From CAVVFX01 sp963747535 (GTDB lineage Bacteria > Acidobacteriota > Terriglobia > Bryobacterales > Bryobacteraceae): DNA of 64,000 nucleotides. A program made the position numbers and the translations under genes. Positions 41,701 through 50,663 of the stretch are shown piece by piece. How positions within the stretch are numbered: the first letter of the stretch is position 1; every line of letters begins with the position of its first letter. Below the pieces are notes generated by a model. The model searched no databases. It was not told where the DNA came from and saw only the letters and a list, made by a program, of their open reading frames with translations. Where the stretch lies: assembly GCA_963747535.1 (NCBI GenBank), contig CAVVFX010000015.1:124001-188000 (forward strand), in the 5' to 3' direction.

Positions 41701-42395
41701 GCCCGCGCAAGTACGATTACGGGCTCGCTACGTTCGACCGCACGAATGCGTTCGTCTGGAACTTCGTCTGGGACCTTCCCGGCGCCAGCCGTTTTCTAGG
41801 CGGCAACCGGTTCGCGAAGGCGGTGGCGGATAACTGGGTCGTGTCCGGTATCACCACCGCCAGTTCCGGCAACCCTACGGAACTCGCTCTATCGATCAGC
41901 GGTCAGGATGCGGGTAATCGTCTGGAAGGCACGCCCGTCGCCGGCAATCTGAGCGGGCAACAGCCCCGCTTTTTCGTCAATGGCAATCAGCAGAGCGGCA
42001 ACACGTTTAATCTGGCCGCATTCACCGTACCCGGCATAAACCAGGATGGACCTTATTCGCGCTTCTATCTGCGTAACCCAATCATCAATAACCAGGATCT
42101 CTCGCTATTCAAGAATTTCCGGTTCGATCAGGAGGGTAAGCGTTATCTGCAACTGCGGCTGGAGGCGTTTAATGTTTTCAACCATCCGCAATTTTCCGGG
42201 TATAACCTGACCACCAACATAACGAACGCGGCAGGCCAGACCGGCAACGCGATCTTCAACAACTACACCGGGCTGACCGTTACGAATAACCTGAGGCCGG
42301 CCGGGAGCACCGCGGTGTTAGGCACTTACTTCGGGGAACTGAACGCCGCCAATGCTATGCGAGTGCTCCAACTCGGAGCGAAGTTCTACTTCTGA
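38718..42395 (+). CDS. TonB-dependent receptor-like outer-membrane protein with carboxypeptidase-regulatory domain
   Basis: Outer-membrane protein of 1225 residues. A ribosome site GGGAGAAG precedes ATG 38718. Signal peptide to SGRASAQ; a carboxypeptidase regulatory-like (Ig-type) domain at about 30-120 (SITGRIIDTKGGVVQSASVT and DLPAGTYTVTAESPGFKK); a plug domain from about 120 (TNRQVRDLALNGRNVVDLFK, YTLDGVTNLN, VEEVKVLTSNYQAEYGRAGG); then a long barrel with repeated aromatic strands, ending VLQLGAKFYF with the C-terminal Phe typical of barrel proteins. This architecture is expanded in Acidobacteria. A TonB box is not obvious. Probably imports or binds a large glycan or peptide. Confidence 0.9.
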   Translation: MLSRMNKSHLIAAVAAVLSILSGRASAQNSSITGRIIDTKGGVVQSASVTVGEASQGVHQTTKTNDVGIFVFADLPAGTYTVTAESPGFKKMEKHDVVLPISSNINIGDNLLEIGSVAETVNVEADQGQLEVESTSGERSDIVTNRQVRDLALNGRNVVDLFKTIPGVISSGVVANAASTVTNIVGNFNINGTRALQHEYTLDGVTNLNLGNNTGALVSINPDAVEEVKVLTSNYQAEYGRAGGGYIALTTRGGSNEFHGGARYFRRHESMNADSWFNDARGGSAAGFPRPLYRYNYYGWDLGGPVLIPKVYNGRNKLFFFISQEYYSQLVPQASSVNILVPTAAERTGDFSHSVDGSGKPIIIVDPTTGLPFAGNIIPSSRIYAPGQAILNFLPSPNTSAGGFVYNYTSQVPSSYPRRETILRGDYQINSDTRLSVRWVHNYDNQEFAYGTTTASWNWPLTNTDRMNGPGNVQTLSVTRNFGATWVNQFIFGVGLGGVTIAPEGTAATRATSGIDTPLLYPNANTSGLIPSLTFGGIANISTPVTTSVFGTFVQTFQIYQVTNNLSKVWGKHLFKVGVYFQSAANASNSQNTVESTIDFSTNATNPLTTGNPFANALLGVYNSYSQQSAKVYSSYAYKELSFYLQDTWKIAPRLTLDLGGRFSWYQPVQNVAGPEAYFNPADYNPAQAPRLYRPVCIGVSTCSSGAATYRAYDPTTAGPLTIANTLSSFYVGKLVPDSGNLEDGMELTTNGYPPGGVKPPVILPQPRIGIAWDVTGNQKTVVRGGFGITFDRPESFTSFAANNPPYVLQPTLSNGYLSQIQPGGSGALSPLTVSGVTENMTFPSVYSYSMGVQRNLGQGTVVDVSYVGSQSRHNPRRTNINAPPYGITFSAAGQDPTKYANGIIPAVEPSLQSAYVSANVPFSGTNALATDFLRPYQGYSDITYYSFDGNSTYNSMQVSLHRRFAKSFTTDVAYTLSRVTTTVSDDSTYTNILSPRKYDYGLATFDRTNAFVWNFVWDLPGASRFLGGNRFAKAVADNWVVSGITTASSGNPTELALSISGQDAGNRLEGTPVAGNLSGQQPRFFVNGNQQSGNTFNLAAFTVPGINQDGPYSRFYLRNPIINNQDLSLFKNFRFDQEGKRYLQLRLEAFNVFNHPQFSGYNLTTNITNAAGQTGNAIFNNYTGLTVTNNLRPAGSTAVLGTYFGELNAANAMRVLQLGAKFYF

Positions 42396-42477
42396 TCCGA
42401 GCGGTGTCAGGCCGTCTCCCGAGCCCTCGACTGGCTGTAGGGCGGACCATGCCATCGTCCAAGTCCAATGCCCCGTC

Positions 42478-42500
42478 GGTGGGGCAGGCGGTTTCGCCTG
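42478..42500 (+). repeat. B-family repeat
   Basis: GGTGGGGCAGGCGGTTTCGC followed by CTG, identical over 23 bases to 21073-21095. CAGGCG and CGCCTG pair around a four-base GTTT loop. Confidence 0.8.
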
Positions 42501-42530
42501 CCAAGTCCCAAGACGTCCCTCGAAAATTCA

Positions 42531-42568
42531 AAAGCCGCCGCGCTCGGAGGAGCGGACACGGCGGCTTT
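42531..42568. terminator. strong two-way terminator after the TonB-receptor-like gene
   Basis: AAAGCCGCCG (42531-42540) pairs perfectly with CGGCGGCTTT (42559-42568). The loop holds a second stem CGCTC/GAGCG. Purine A-run on the left and T-run on the right fit a terminator for either strand. Confidence 0.65.
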
Positions 42569-42830
42569 GACTCGATCGAGTGTGTGAGTGAACGGAGTAC
42601 CCTCCACTAGGCAAGTCGGATACCATCTTGCGGGTCAGGCGCAGCGTAATATCTCCGAATCAGATAAGCTGTTTAGTATCTTGTATTTACGCCGGAAGAT
42701 CCGGCCCAATCCTCACTCCTCTCCTAAATACCGGAACAAGAATTCGCGTGCCATCGGTAATTTTTGCGCACGCTATCCGCTCTGGCTGACGGCCCGGTAA
42801 CATTGACCGGCTCCCCGCGGTTTGCACGAT

Positions 42831-42860
42831 TTGACATTCAAGTCGTCTAACGGCTACGCT
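42831..42860 (+). promoter_or_regulatory. sigma-70-like promoter for rplM
   Basis: TTGACA at 42831-42836 matches the -35 consensus; TACGCT at 42855-42860 is a fair -10 at a spacing of 18. The rplM start lies 37 bases further on. Confidence 0.5.
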
Positions 42861-42896
42861 ATCCTAGTAGAGATAATTCAGCGGAGACGTGTGTCA

Positions 42897-43346
42897 ATGA
42901 GTACTCAGTTCCCATCGAAGCCCGCAATCGAGCGCCGGTGGCATATTTTAGACGCGAATGGCGTCGTGCTTGGCAAGCTCGCTAGCGATGCAGCTAAGAT
43001 CTTGATGGGCAAAACCAAAGCATCCTGGACTCCATTCCTCGATACCGGCGATCACGTGATCGTGATCAATGCCGACAAGGTCGTCCTGACAGGCAAGAAG
43101 GACGATCAGAAGGTTTACCGTCATTTCACCGGATATCCCGGTGGGTTAGTGGAAACCAAGGCGAAAAAGGTTCGTGCGGACCGGCCTATCCGGATGGTCG
43201 AAGAGGCCATTTCGGGCATGCTTCCCAAAACCAAGCTGGGTAAGCAGATGTACCGGAAACTGAAGGTCTACGCGGGTGACAAGCATCCGCATGCGGCCCA
43301 GAAGCCGGTGGCTAGAGTCGTGCAGCGCAAGACTGTCGCCGCATAG
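42897..43346 (+). CDS. rplM: 50S ribosomal protein L13
   Basis: Large-subunit protein of 149 residues. The ATG at 42897 (MSTQFPSKPAIERRWHILDA) is preceded by GGAG at a spacing of about ten bases; the longer frame is unlikely. Family landmarks are WHILDANGVVLGKLASDAAK, DHVIVINADKVVLTGKKDDQ, KVYRHFTGYPGG, AISGMLPKTKLGKQMYRKLK and VYAGDKHPHAAQKP. It opens the translation block and is followed by rpsI after 28 bases, the classic pair. Confidence 0.97.
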   Translation: MSTQFPSKPAIERRWHILDANGVVLGKLASDAAKILMGKTKASWTPFLDTGDHVIVINADKVVLTGKKDDQKVYRHFTGYPGGLVETKAKKVRADRPIRMVEEAISGMLPKTKLGKQMYRKLKVYAGDKHPHAAQKPVARVVQRKTVAA

Positions 43347-43374
43347 CAAGCAAGGATAAGGAAAGGTATTAGGA

Positions 43375-43776
43375 GTGCCAGCAGCCAAGATTCAGCAGTA
43401 CCTCGGGACCGGTCGCCGCAAGACCGCGATCGCCCGCGTGTTTATCCGTCCCGGTAAGGGCGACATCACGATTAACGGTCGTTCCCTTGACAATTATTTT
43501 CCCACCGAAGCCGGGCGGGTCCCGGTCCGTCAGGCGCTTCTCGTTGCCGAGATGGCCGACAAGTTCGATGTTCTGATTCTCGCCCACGGCGGCGGTGTTG
43601 CCGGCCAGGCGGATGCTATCCGGCTGGGTATTGCCCGCGCCCTGGTCGAGTTCAATGGAGAGCTCCGGCCGAAACTCAAGAAGGCCGGCTTCCTCACCCG
43701 CGACCCTCGCAAGCACGAGCGCAAGAAGTACGGACAAAAAGGCGCTCGCAAGCGGTTCCAGTTCTCCAAACGCTAG
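43375..43776 (+). CDS. rpsI: 30S ribosomal protein S9
   Basis: Small-subunit protein of 133 residues from a GTG start at 43375 with TTAGGA close upstream. QQYLGTGRRKTAIARVFIRP, GDITINGRSLDNYFPTEAGR, the segment HGGGVAGQADAIRLGIARAL and the basic C-terminal tail KKYGQKGARKRFQFSKR, which reaches the P-site tRNA in known ribosomes, are all present. Confidence 0.97.
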   Translation: MPAAKIQQYLGTGRRKTAIARVFIRPGKGDITINGRSLDNYFPTEAGRVPVRQALLVAEMADKFDVLILAHGGGVAGQADAIRLGIARALVEFNGELRPKLKKAGFLTRDPRKHERKKYGQKGARKRFQFSKR

Positions 43777-43792
43777 AACGTTTGGATTCCTT

Positions 43793-43830
43793 GAGCGCGG
43801 CGCCACTCTTTTGGGTGCGCCCCGCGCTCT
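43793..43830 (+). promoter_or_regulatory. GC-rich hairpin in the rpsI-rpsB gap
   Basis: GAGCGCGGCGCCAC and GTGCGCCCCGCGCTC pair with one G bulge around a short loop. No T-run follows, so it is not a typical terminator. It could be a partial terminator for rplM-rpsI or part of an autoregulatory rpsB leader as is known for S2 in other bacteria (inference). Confidence 0.45.
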
Positions 43831-43967
43831 CATGTTCAATTACTCTAAGCTCCGTATCAGCACGCGCGTGCAAATTTCGCTTTGGGCCGTACGCGTCGGG
43901 GTTGGTCGCGGACTCAAATTCAAAAATGCAGGTCCTCGCGGGTCCAGAGGACATAAGGTAGGATACT

Positions 43968-44870
<903 letters not shown>

Positions 44871-44924
44871 CGAACTTGTGTGACAGGCTTTAGCTTGTCA
44901 TCGACTAACAGGAATAGGATAACC

Positions 44925-45524
44925 ATGGCGGAAATCACCGCAGCATTAGTAAAACAACTGCGCGAGCGGACCGGCGCTGGAATGATGGAGTGCAAGAAAG
45001 CACTCGTAGAGTCCAACGGCGACATCGAAGCGGGCGTCGTCGTGCTCCGCAAGCACGGCATCGCGTCAGCGGAAAAAAAGACCTCTCGCAGCACCCAGCA
45101 GGGACTCATCGGCACCTACGTTCATCCGGGCGGACAGCTCGGCGTGATGGTGGAAGTCAACTGCGAGTCTGACTTCGTGGCCCGCACCGACGACTTTCAG
45201 GAGCTCGTGCAAGACCTCGCAATGCAGATTGCGGCGGCCGATCCCAAGTATCTGCACCGCGAAGACGTGCCCGCTGAGGTGCTCGAAAAAGAGAAGGATA
45301 TCCAACGGGCTCGGGCCATTTCCGAGGGCAAGCCCGAGAAGGTGGCCGACAAGATCGTCGAAGGCCGTATGGCGAAGTTCTACGAAGAGGTTTGCCTGTA
45401 CGACCAGCCGTTCGTGAAGGAGAACACTCTCACCATCGAGCAGTTGATCAAGACCAGGATCGCCAAGCTGGGCGAGAACATCTCCGTCGCCCGCTTCGCA
45501 CGTTTTAAAGTCTCGGAACAATAG
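44925..45524 (+). CDS. tsf: elongation factor Ts (short form)
   Basis: GDP/GTP exchange factor for EF-Tu, 199 residues, from ATG 44925 with AGGAATAGGA upstream. The N-terminal UBA-like part with EITAALVKQLRERTGAGMME, CKKALVESNGDIEAGVVVLR is followed by the core with GQLGVMVEVNCESDFVARTD and FVKENTLTIEQLIKTRIAKL. It ends soon after, like the one-core short forms of about 200 residues found in several phyla, rather than the 280-residue E. coli form. It lies 17 bases before the pyrH start. Confidence 0.95.
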   Translation: MAEITAALVKQLRERTGAGMMECKKALVESNGDIEAGVVVLRKHGIASAEKKTSRSTQQGLIGTYVHPGGQLGVMVEVNCESDFVARTDDFQELVQDLAMQIAAADPKYLHREDVPAEVLEKEKDIQRARAISEGKPEKVADKIVEGRMAKFYEEVCLYDQPFVKENTLTIEQLIKTRIAKLGENISVARFARFKVSEQ

Positions 45525-45541
45525 AGCGAACGCGAGATACC

Positions 45542-46250
45542 GTGGCGCGCTTCAACCGTATACTTCTGAAACTGAGTGGCGAGGCCATGGCGGGTCCAGC
45601 TGTCCTTCGGGATTGACCCGGATCGTGTCAAAAGCCTCGCCACCGAAATTGCCGCTATCGCCCAGGCTGGAGTTCAAGTCGGGGTGGTGGTCGGCGGCGG
45701 CAATATTTTCCGCGGGATCAAACTCGCTGCTAAGAACATGGATCGCGTGACGGGCGATCACATGGGCATGCTTGCCACCGTGATCAACTCGCTTGCGCTG
45801 CAGGACGCGCTCGAACACATGGGCGTGTACACCCGCGTCATGAGCGCCATCGAGATGCACGAGGTAGCGGAACCCTACATCCGGCGTCGCGCGATTCGCC
45901 ACCTCGAAAAGGGCCGGATTGTGATATTTGCCGCCGGCACTTCCAACCCTTACTTCTCCACCGACACCGGAGCCGCTCTCCGCGCTCTCGAAATCCATGC
46001 GCAGGTGATCGCCAAGGCCACCAAAGTCGACGGCGTCTATGATAAGGATCCGATGAAGTTCCCGGATGCCGTCAAATTCGACGAGATCGATTACACCGAA
46101 GTGCTCACCAGGTCGCTCGGAGTGATGGATGCGACATCTATCGCCATGTGCCGCGACAACAAGCTTCCCATTATCGTTTTCAATCTGAACACGACCGGGA
46201 ATATTATGCGGATGGCGATGGGCGAGGCTGTCGGGACTGTGATCAAGTAG
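45542..46250 (+). CDS. pyrH: UMP kinase, apparently interrupted by a one-base frameshift
   Basis: Phosphorylates UMP to UDP; essential in most bacteria. The family N-terminus is found from GTG 45542: MARFNRILLKLSGEAMAG. Continuing in that frame leads to a stop at 45614-45616. From 45597 the next frame reads QLSFGIDPDRVKSLATEIA and continues through VVGGGNIFRGIKLA, DHMGMLATVINSLALQDALE, KATKVDGVYDKDP to the normal end. Joining the two after removal of one C at 45596-45597 (GGTCCAG) gives LSGEAMAGQLSFGIDP, which has exactly the family spacing. The downstream frame alone (from 45576) would lack the phosphate-binding KLSGEA strand. Sequencing error, recent mutation or programmed shift cannot be told apart here. 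Confidence 0.93.
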
Positions 46251-46355
46251 CCTTCTGTATCTTCTAAGTAAGACCTCAGCATCGCGGGAAACCGACCGTA
46301 GGACAGACCACCGTATTGTGTGGTCGCACGAGCAGCCGTGTGCTGCTACGGAGCC

Positions 46356-46387
46356 CGCAGACCACAAAAAACGATGGTCTGCGCCAC
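46356..46387 (-). repeat. A-family palindromic repeat, with a second half-decayed copy before it
   Basis: GCAGACCACAAAAAACGATG and GTCTGCGCCAC. A related stretch ACAGACCACCGTATTGTGTG with GTCGC lies at about 46301-46325. It fills the gap between pyrH and frr. Confidence 0.75.
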
Positions 46388-46481
46388 GGAGATATCGAGG
46401 GACCGCGAACACTCAACAAACCCCCACATTTTAAAGGACTTGAAGCGGCACTTGCGCTATAATGCGAACGTCGCTGCCATT

Positions 46482-47084
46482 ATGAAGACTGAACCTTCGG
46501 CGCCCAGCGCCACACCCTTTAATTCGATCAAAGAAATCGAAGTGAATGCCAGGACACGCATGGAGAAGGCGATTGCCGATTTGCAACACGAAATCGCCAG
46601 TATCCGCACCGGCCGTGCGTCGGTCAGCATTCTGGACCATATTCGCGTCGACTACTACGGTACCCCCACGCCGCTGAACCAGCTCGCGAACCTGCACGTT
46701 CCCGAGCCCAGCCTGATTACGCTGCAGCCCTGGGATGTCTCGCAGATCGGAGCCATCGAGAAGGCCATCCGAAGCTCTGACCTCGGCCTCAACCCCGGTA
46801 ATGACGGAAAGCTGATCCGCATCCCCATCCCGCCCCTGACCGAGGAACGCCGCAAGGAATTTGTCAAGCGCCTGCACGGCATCGCCGAGCATCATCGCGT
46901 GGCCGTCCGCAACATCCGCCGCGATGCCAACGACCACGCCAAGAAGCTGCTCAAAGACAAGAAGATCACCGAAGACGACGAAAAACGGGCGCTCGACGAG
47001 ATGCAGAAAATGACCGACGCACACATGCAGAAAATCGACTCCGCGGCTAAGACCAAAGAGAAAGAGCTGCTGGAAATCAAATAA
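46482..47084 (+). CDS. frr: ribosome recycling factor
   Basis: Splits post-termination ribosomes with EF-G; 200 residues from ATG 46482. After a 15-residue extension (MKTEPSAPSATPFNS) the family pattern begins: RMEKAIADLQHEIASIRTGR, ASVSILDHIRVDYYGTPTPL, the segment LITLQPWDVSQIGAIEKAIR, LGLNPGNDGKLIRIPIPPLT, EERRKEFVKRLHGIAEHHRV and VRNIRRDANDHAKKLLKDKK. It completes the rpsB-tsf-pyrH-frr order, here separated from pyrH by about 230 bases carrying a repeat. Confidence 0.96.
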   Translation: MKTEPSAPSATPFNSIKEIEVNARTRMEKAIADLQHEIASIRTGRASVSILDHIRVDYYGTPTPLNQLANLHVPEPSLITLQPWDVSQIGAIEKAIRSSDLGLNPGNDGKLIRIPIPPLTEERRKEFVKRLHGIAEHHRVAVRNIRRDANDHAKKLLKDKKITEDDEKRALDEMQKMTDAHMQKIDSAAKTKEKELLEIK

Positions 47085-47111
47085 GCGGGCACCCGCGACA
47101 GACGGATTTCG

Positions 47112-48188
47112 ATGAACATCCAGAAGGCCACTCAAAGCTATGAGCGCTGGCTCAGCAAGTACCTCAACCTGATTCCAGCCGACTTGCAAAAGAAGCACGA
47201 GGCGATGGCGACGGAAACTTTCCCGTACTTCCGCGCCACCTTCTATCGCTGGATGCAATTGTGGGACGAGCGAAAAGAACCCTGGGCCCATACGCCGGAA
47301 CTCCTGGCGATCGGCGACCTCCACGTGGAGAACTTTGGGACCTGGCGCGACGTTGAAGGACGCCTCGTCTGGGGTGTCAACGACTTCGATGAGGTTTTCC
47401 CGCTTCCCTTCAGCCTGGACCTGATCCGTTGTGCGGTGAGCGCACACTTCGCGATCGACGGCGCGCACCTTTTGATCGGCCGCGCCGATGCGTGTCAAGC
47501 GCTGCTCCATGGGTATTCGGAAGGTCTGGCTGCCGGGGGGCAGGCCATGGTCCTGGCTGAACACCACGATTGGCTGCGACACATGGTAACCGGCGAGCTA
47601 CGGGATCCCGTCCTCTTTTGGAGAAAGATGGATGCATTTCCCACCCTCCGCAAGGCCGTCCCCAAGACTGCGGTCCGGGCCCTTGAGCGGATGCTTCCGC
47701 AAAAGGACCTGCTTTACCGGTTAATTCATCGGCAGGCCGGGCTGGGCAGCCTGGGACGGGAACGCTACGTCGCGCTGGCCAACTATCGTGGCGGACTGGT
47801 GGCTCGCGAGGCCAAAGCTCTAGCGCCCTCCGCCTGCGTCTGGGCCGCAGGCAAGAAGGCGTCGACGCGCATTCGTTACGGTGAGATACTCAGGAACGCG
47901 GTACGTTGTCCCGATCCGTTCGTCCAGCAAGAGGGACGCTGGATCGTCCGGCGCCTCGCTCCGGATTGCTCGCGGGTTGAGCTGTCGAGCATGCCCAAGG
48001 TTCGGGACGAGGTCAAACTGCTCTACGCCATGGGCTTCGAGACCGCCAACATTCATCTCGCCACCAAGGGAGCGGCTAAGCGGATCCAGGCGGCGCTCAA
48101 GAAGCTGCCCGTTAACTGGCTGCACGACGCCGCGGAAATCATGATGTCGGTTACTGTAAAGGACTGGAAAGCGTGGAAAAAGGGGTAA
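47112..48188 (+). CDS. DUF2252 family protein (kinase-like fold)
   Basis: Protein of 358 residues. The family core is visible as AIGDLHVENFGTWRDVEGRL, VWGVNDFDEVFPLPFSLDLI, RCAVSAHF: the D-x-H-x2-N and N-D-F-D pair resembles the catalytic and metal-binding motifs of aminoglycoside phosphotransferase-like kinases. Further on VWAAGKKASTRIRYGEILRN and VRRLAPDCSRVEL fit the family. Cytosolic, substrate unknown. It starts 27 bases after frr and overlaps the next gene by 16 bases. Confidence 0.82.
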   Translation: MNIQKATQSYERWLSKYLNLIPADLQKKHEAMATETFPYFRATFYRWMQLWDERKEPWAHTPELLAIGDLHVENFGTWRDVEGRLVWGVNDFDEVFPLPFSLDLIRCAVSAHFAIDGAHLLIGRADACQALLHGYSEGLAAGGQAMVLAEHHDWLRHMVTGELRDPVLFWRKMDAFPTLRKAVPKTAVRALERMLPQKDLLYRLIHRQAGLGSLGRERYVALANYRGGLVAREAKALAPSACVWAAGKKASTRIRYGEILRNAVRCPDPFVQQEGRWIVRRLAPDCSRVELSSMPKVRDEVKLLYAMGFETANIHLATKGAAKRIQAALKKLPVNWLHDAAEIMMSVTVKDWKAWKKG

Positions 48189-49162
48189 TCCAAAAAGGCT
48201 GGCCGTCTCAAAGTTATTTGTCTCCCAGCCGGCGAGCGTTTCTCGCCATCCTCTCCGCGTCCCTGGTTCGAGCCGGCGAACGTCTTCCGCAGAACCGGAA
48301 TATCAAGTGGGCTGTCAGCCTTGGCCTTTGGGGACATTTGAACCATGTGGCCTTCACCGATGTCCTGGACGTCATGCGCGACACCGGCTTTATCGGTATC
48401 CGTCTGACCGGATATCCCGGCTTCCTGAAGAGCTATGACATCACATCGGAAACCGTAGACCGTGAGACCTCCAAACGCGGACTCCACGTTGTGACCATAT
48501 CGTTCAACGGACCTTCCCAGGACCTCGCCCAACAGGATCAGTACCTGGCCGACGGCCGCAAGGCCATGGAATTCCTCAAAGGTTTCGGAGCCAACCGGTT
48601 GGTCTGTTTTCCGCCCAACCGCGCCCATCTCAACGACGTCGCCTTCAAGACTATGTGCCAGAGCTTCAACCGGCTGGGTGAGATCGCCGGGGAAATGGGC
48701 TTTCGCGCCGGTCTTCACAACCACCTGGATCAAATGGTCGAGAAGCCCGACGAAATCGATCGGTGCATGGAGATGACCGACCCCAAGCTATTCTGGTTCT
48801 CGCCCGATACTGCGCACCTGTTGCTGGGCGGCGCCGATCCGGTCAAGACCATTTCCAAGTATCGCCAGCGGCTCATGTTTCTGGACTACAAAGACGCCCG
48901 CTGGACCGAACCCGCGGCCGATCTCAAGCTCCCCAACGGCAAGGTCTACCCCAAGGGATCCAACGCCGCCAAGTTTCTTTCCAGCATCTACGACCTGGGT
49001 GACGGCGATGTCGACTTTCCCGCATGCCATCAGATCCTGAAGCAGATTCACTATAAAGGCTGGATCTGCGTCGACCTCGACATCGCTCGCAATGGTCCGA
49101 AAGCCAGCTACCAGCGTTGCGGACGATATATCGTCACCAGGCTCGAACCAATCTACGCGTAA
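48173..49162 (+). CDS. Tat-type exported sugar isomerase/epimerase-like TIM barrel
   Basis: Protein of 329 residues. The N-terminus contains SRRAFLAILSASLVRAGERL, a probable twin-arginine signal, placed after a 17-residue lead; a later start could be used. Barrel strands include WAVSLGLWGHLNHVAF, TGFIGIRLTGYPGF, GLHVVTISFNGPSQ, MGFRAGLHNHLDQMVEKPDE (His-Asn-His, metal strand), LFWFSPDTAHLLLGGADPVK (Asp, His), MFLDYKDARW and GWICVDLDIARNGP. This is the AP-endonuclease-2-like family of inositol or keto-sugar enzymes. Substrate unknown. It overlaps DUF2252 by 16 bases. Confidence 0.82.
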   Translation: MEKGVIQKGWPSQSYLSPSRRAFLAILSASLVRAGERLPQNRNIKWAVSLGLWGHLNHVAFTDVLDVMRDTGFIGIRLTGYPGFLKSYDITSETVDRETSKRGLHVVTISFNGPSQDLAQQDQYLADGRKAMEFLKGFGANRLVCFPPNRAHLNDVAFKTMCQSFNRLGEIAGEMGFRAGLHNHLDQMVEKPDEIDRCMEMTDPKLFWFSPDTAHLLLGGADPVKTISKYRQRLMFLDYKDARWTEPAADLKLPNGKVYPKGSNAAKFLSSIYDLGDGDVDFPACHQILKQIHYKGWICVDLDIARNGPKASYQRCGRYIVTRLEPIYA

Positions 49163-49174
49163 CCGGATCCTTCC

Positions 49175-49242
49175 GTGGAGCAGACCATCGTTTTTTGTGG
49201 TCTGCTCGGCTGCGCAGCAGCCGCCCCGGCTGCTGCGCAGCC
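49175..49242 (+). repeat. A-family repeat with a second perfect 15-bp palindrome
   Basis: GTGGAGCAGACCATCG, then the T-run and GTGGTCTGC give the core stem 49180-49205. Next to it, GGCTGCGCAGCAGCC (49208-49222) is exactly inverted at 49228-49242 with a five-base loop. This is the best preserved copy in the window. Confidence 0.8.
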
Positions 49243-49385
49243 ATTTGACGAACTTTAGTCTGTCTTCGCGTGCGGCTTCTTCCGAAAATATCGAGGCTGC
49301 CTGCCGGTTATGGGCGTTCTCTTGCGCCTCCGTGGCCGGCAGACAGACGGACAACCCTGCTAGCGGGTAAAATCAAGGTTTCACC

Positions 49386-50663
49386 ATGCAGATCGACTTC
49401 GCATTCGGCAAACAGGGCTTGCGCCTGAATCTCCCCTCCGGCTTCGACTACCGCGTGTTAGAGCCGCGTTCAGCCCAGCCGTTATCAGATCCCGTCGCAG
49501 CCATCGAACAGGCCCTGGACCATCCGCTAGCCGGTCCACCGCTGGCCGAACTCGCGCGTGGCAGGAAGTCCGCTGCCATCTCTGTCTGCGATATCACGCG
49601 CCCCGTTCCCAACCGTGTCACCTTGCCGCCCATCTTGCGCCGGCTGGAGCTAGCCGGTATCGCCAGGGAATCAGTCACCATCCTGATCGCCACGGGACTG
49701 CACCGCGCGGCTACGGACGCCGAGATTCGCGAGATCGTGGGTGACGACGTCGCGGCGTCGGTGCGCGTGGTCAACCACCATGCCCGATCTCTCGCGGAGC
49801 ATCGTTCTCTTGGCGTGACAGCCTCAGGAACCCCGGTGTATGTCGATGAGCGCTTCGTGGCGGCAGATCTCCACATTACTCTTGGCTTCATCGAGCCGCA
49901 CCTCATGCTGGGTTATTCGGGTGGGCGCAAATTGGTCGCTCCCGGACTCGCCGCGCAGGAGACCATCAAGGTTCTGCACAGCTCGCGCTTTATGCGCGAC
50001 CCGCTGTCCTGCGAAGGTTCGATTGAGCGAAATCCGCTGCATAGCGAACTGCTGGAGATCGCGGCGATGGCCCGGCACGACTTTCTGCTCGACGTGACGC
50101 TTGGCGCGGGGAAACCGGCCGAGCGTCCCATCACGGGCGTGTTCGCGGGGGAGCCGGTGCAGGCGCACGCGGCTGGCGTCCAATGGATCTCCAGCGTGAT
50201 GCTGGAAAAGGTGGGAGAGCCGGTTGATGCGGTGATCACTACGTCCGCCGGATATCCCCTCGACCTGACTTACTACCAGGCGATTAAGGGAGTGACCGCG
50301 GCGCAGCACATCGTTCGTGACGGTGGAACAATTCTATTGCTGGCGCAATGTTCGGAGGGCACGGGCGCAGCCGAGTTCACGCGCATGTTCACCACCATGG
50401 GTGATCGCGAATTCATGCATCACATTGAAAATCGCCCCGTGGAAGTCGATCAGTGGCAGTTGGAGAAACTAGCCATGGTGACCGCCCGGTTGAAGGTATT
50501 GTGGTATGTCCCGGGAGTGCCGCGGGAGATGCAATCCAGGATTTGGGGCCGCACCTTTGCATCGGCGGATGACGCGACGGCTGCGCTATTCAGTTCCTTG
50601 CGGCCGGGAGCCCGAGTGGCAGTTGTGCCGGAAGGTCCGTACGTGCTCGCGCAGACTGCATAG
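49386..50663 (+). CDS. larA: LarA-type nickel-pincer enzyme (lactate racemase family)
   Basis: 2-hydroxyacid racemase/epimerase of 425 residues that uses a nickel-pincer nucleotide cofactor. Key motifs are present: ICDITRPVPN, the catalytic His in LIATGLHR, a second His in IEPHLMLGYSGGRKLVAPGL where the Lys (about residue 182) would carry the covalent cofactor, and the Ni-ligand-type His in TIKVLHSSRF. The cofactor genes larB, larC and larE are not next to it. The family also acts on malate and sugar acids, so lactate is not certain. A degenerate A-family repeat directly follows the stop. Confidence 0.88.
   Translation: MQIDFAFGKQGLRLNLPSGFDYRVLEPRSAQPLSDPVAAIEQALDHPLAGPPLAELARGRKSAAISVCDITRPVPNRVTLPPILRRLELAGIARESVTILIATGLHRAATDAEIREIVGDDVAASVRVVNHHARSLAEHRSLGVTASGTPVYVDERFVAADLHITLGFIEPHLMLGYSGGRKLVAPGLAAQETIKVLHSSRFMRDPLSCEGSIERNPLHSELLEIAAMARHDFLLDVTLGAGKPAERPITGVFAGEPVQAHAAGVQWISSVMLEKVGEPVDAVITTSAGYPLDLTYYQAIKGVTAAQHIVRDGGTILLLAQCSEGTGAAEFTRMFTTMGDREFMHHIENRPVEVDQWQLEKLAMVTARLKVLWYVPGVPREMQSRIWGRTFASADDATAALFSSLRPGARVAVVPEGPYVLAQTA

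Larger units (their letters stand above)
42396..42896. other. intergenic region with repeat, terminator and rplM promoter
   Basis: 501 bases. It carries a B-family repeat at 42478-42500, the terminator hairpin at 42531-42568 and a promoter at 42831-42860. No gene is supported in the rest. Confidence 0.7.

Noticed and set aside
42396..42896. tRNA gene before rplM
   Set aside because: The only strong stem is a two-way terminator; no cloverleaf with T-loop GTTCRA or CCA end was found.
45576..46250. Taking the downstream frame alone as the complete pyrH gene
   Set aside because: It would lack the conserved KLSGEA strand, which is present upstream in another frame; the N-terminal residues read MARPWRVQ, which is not family-like.
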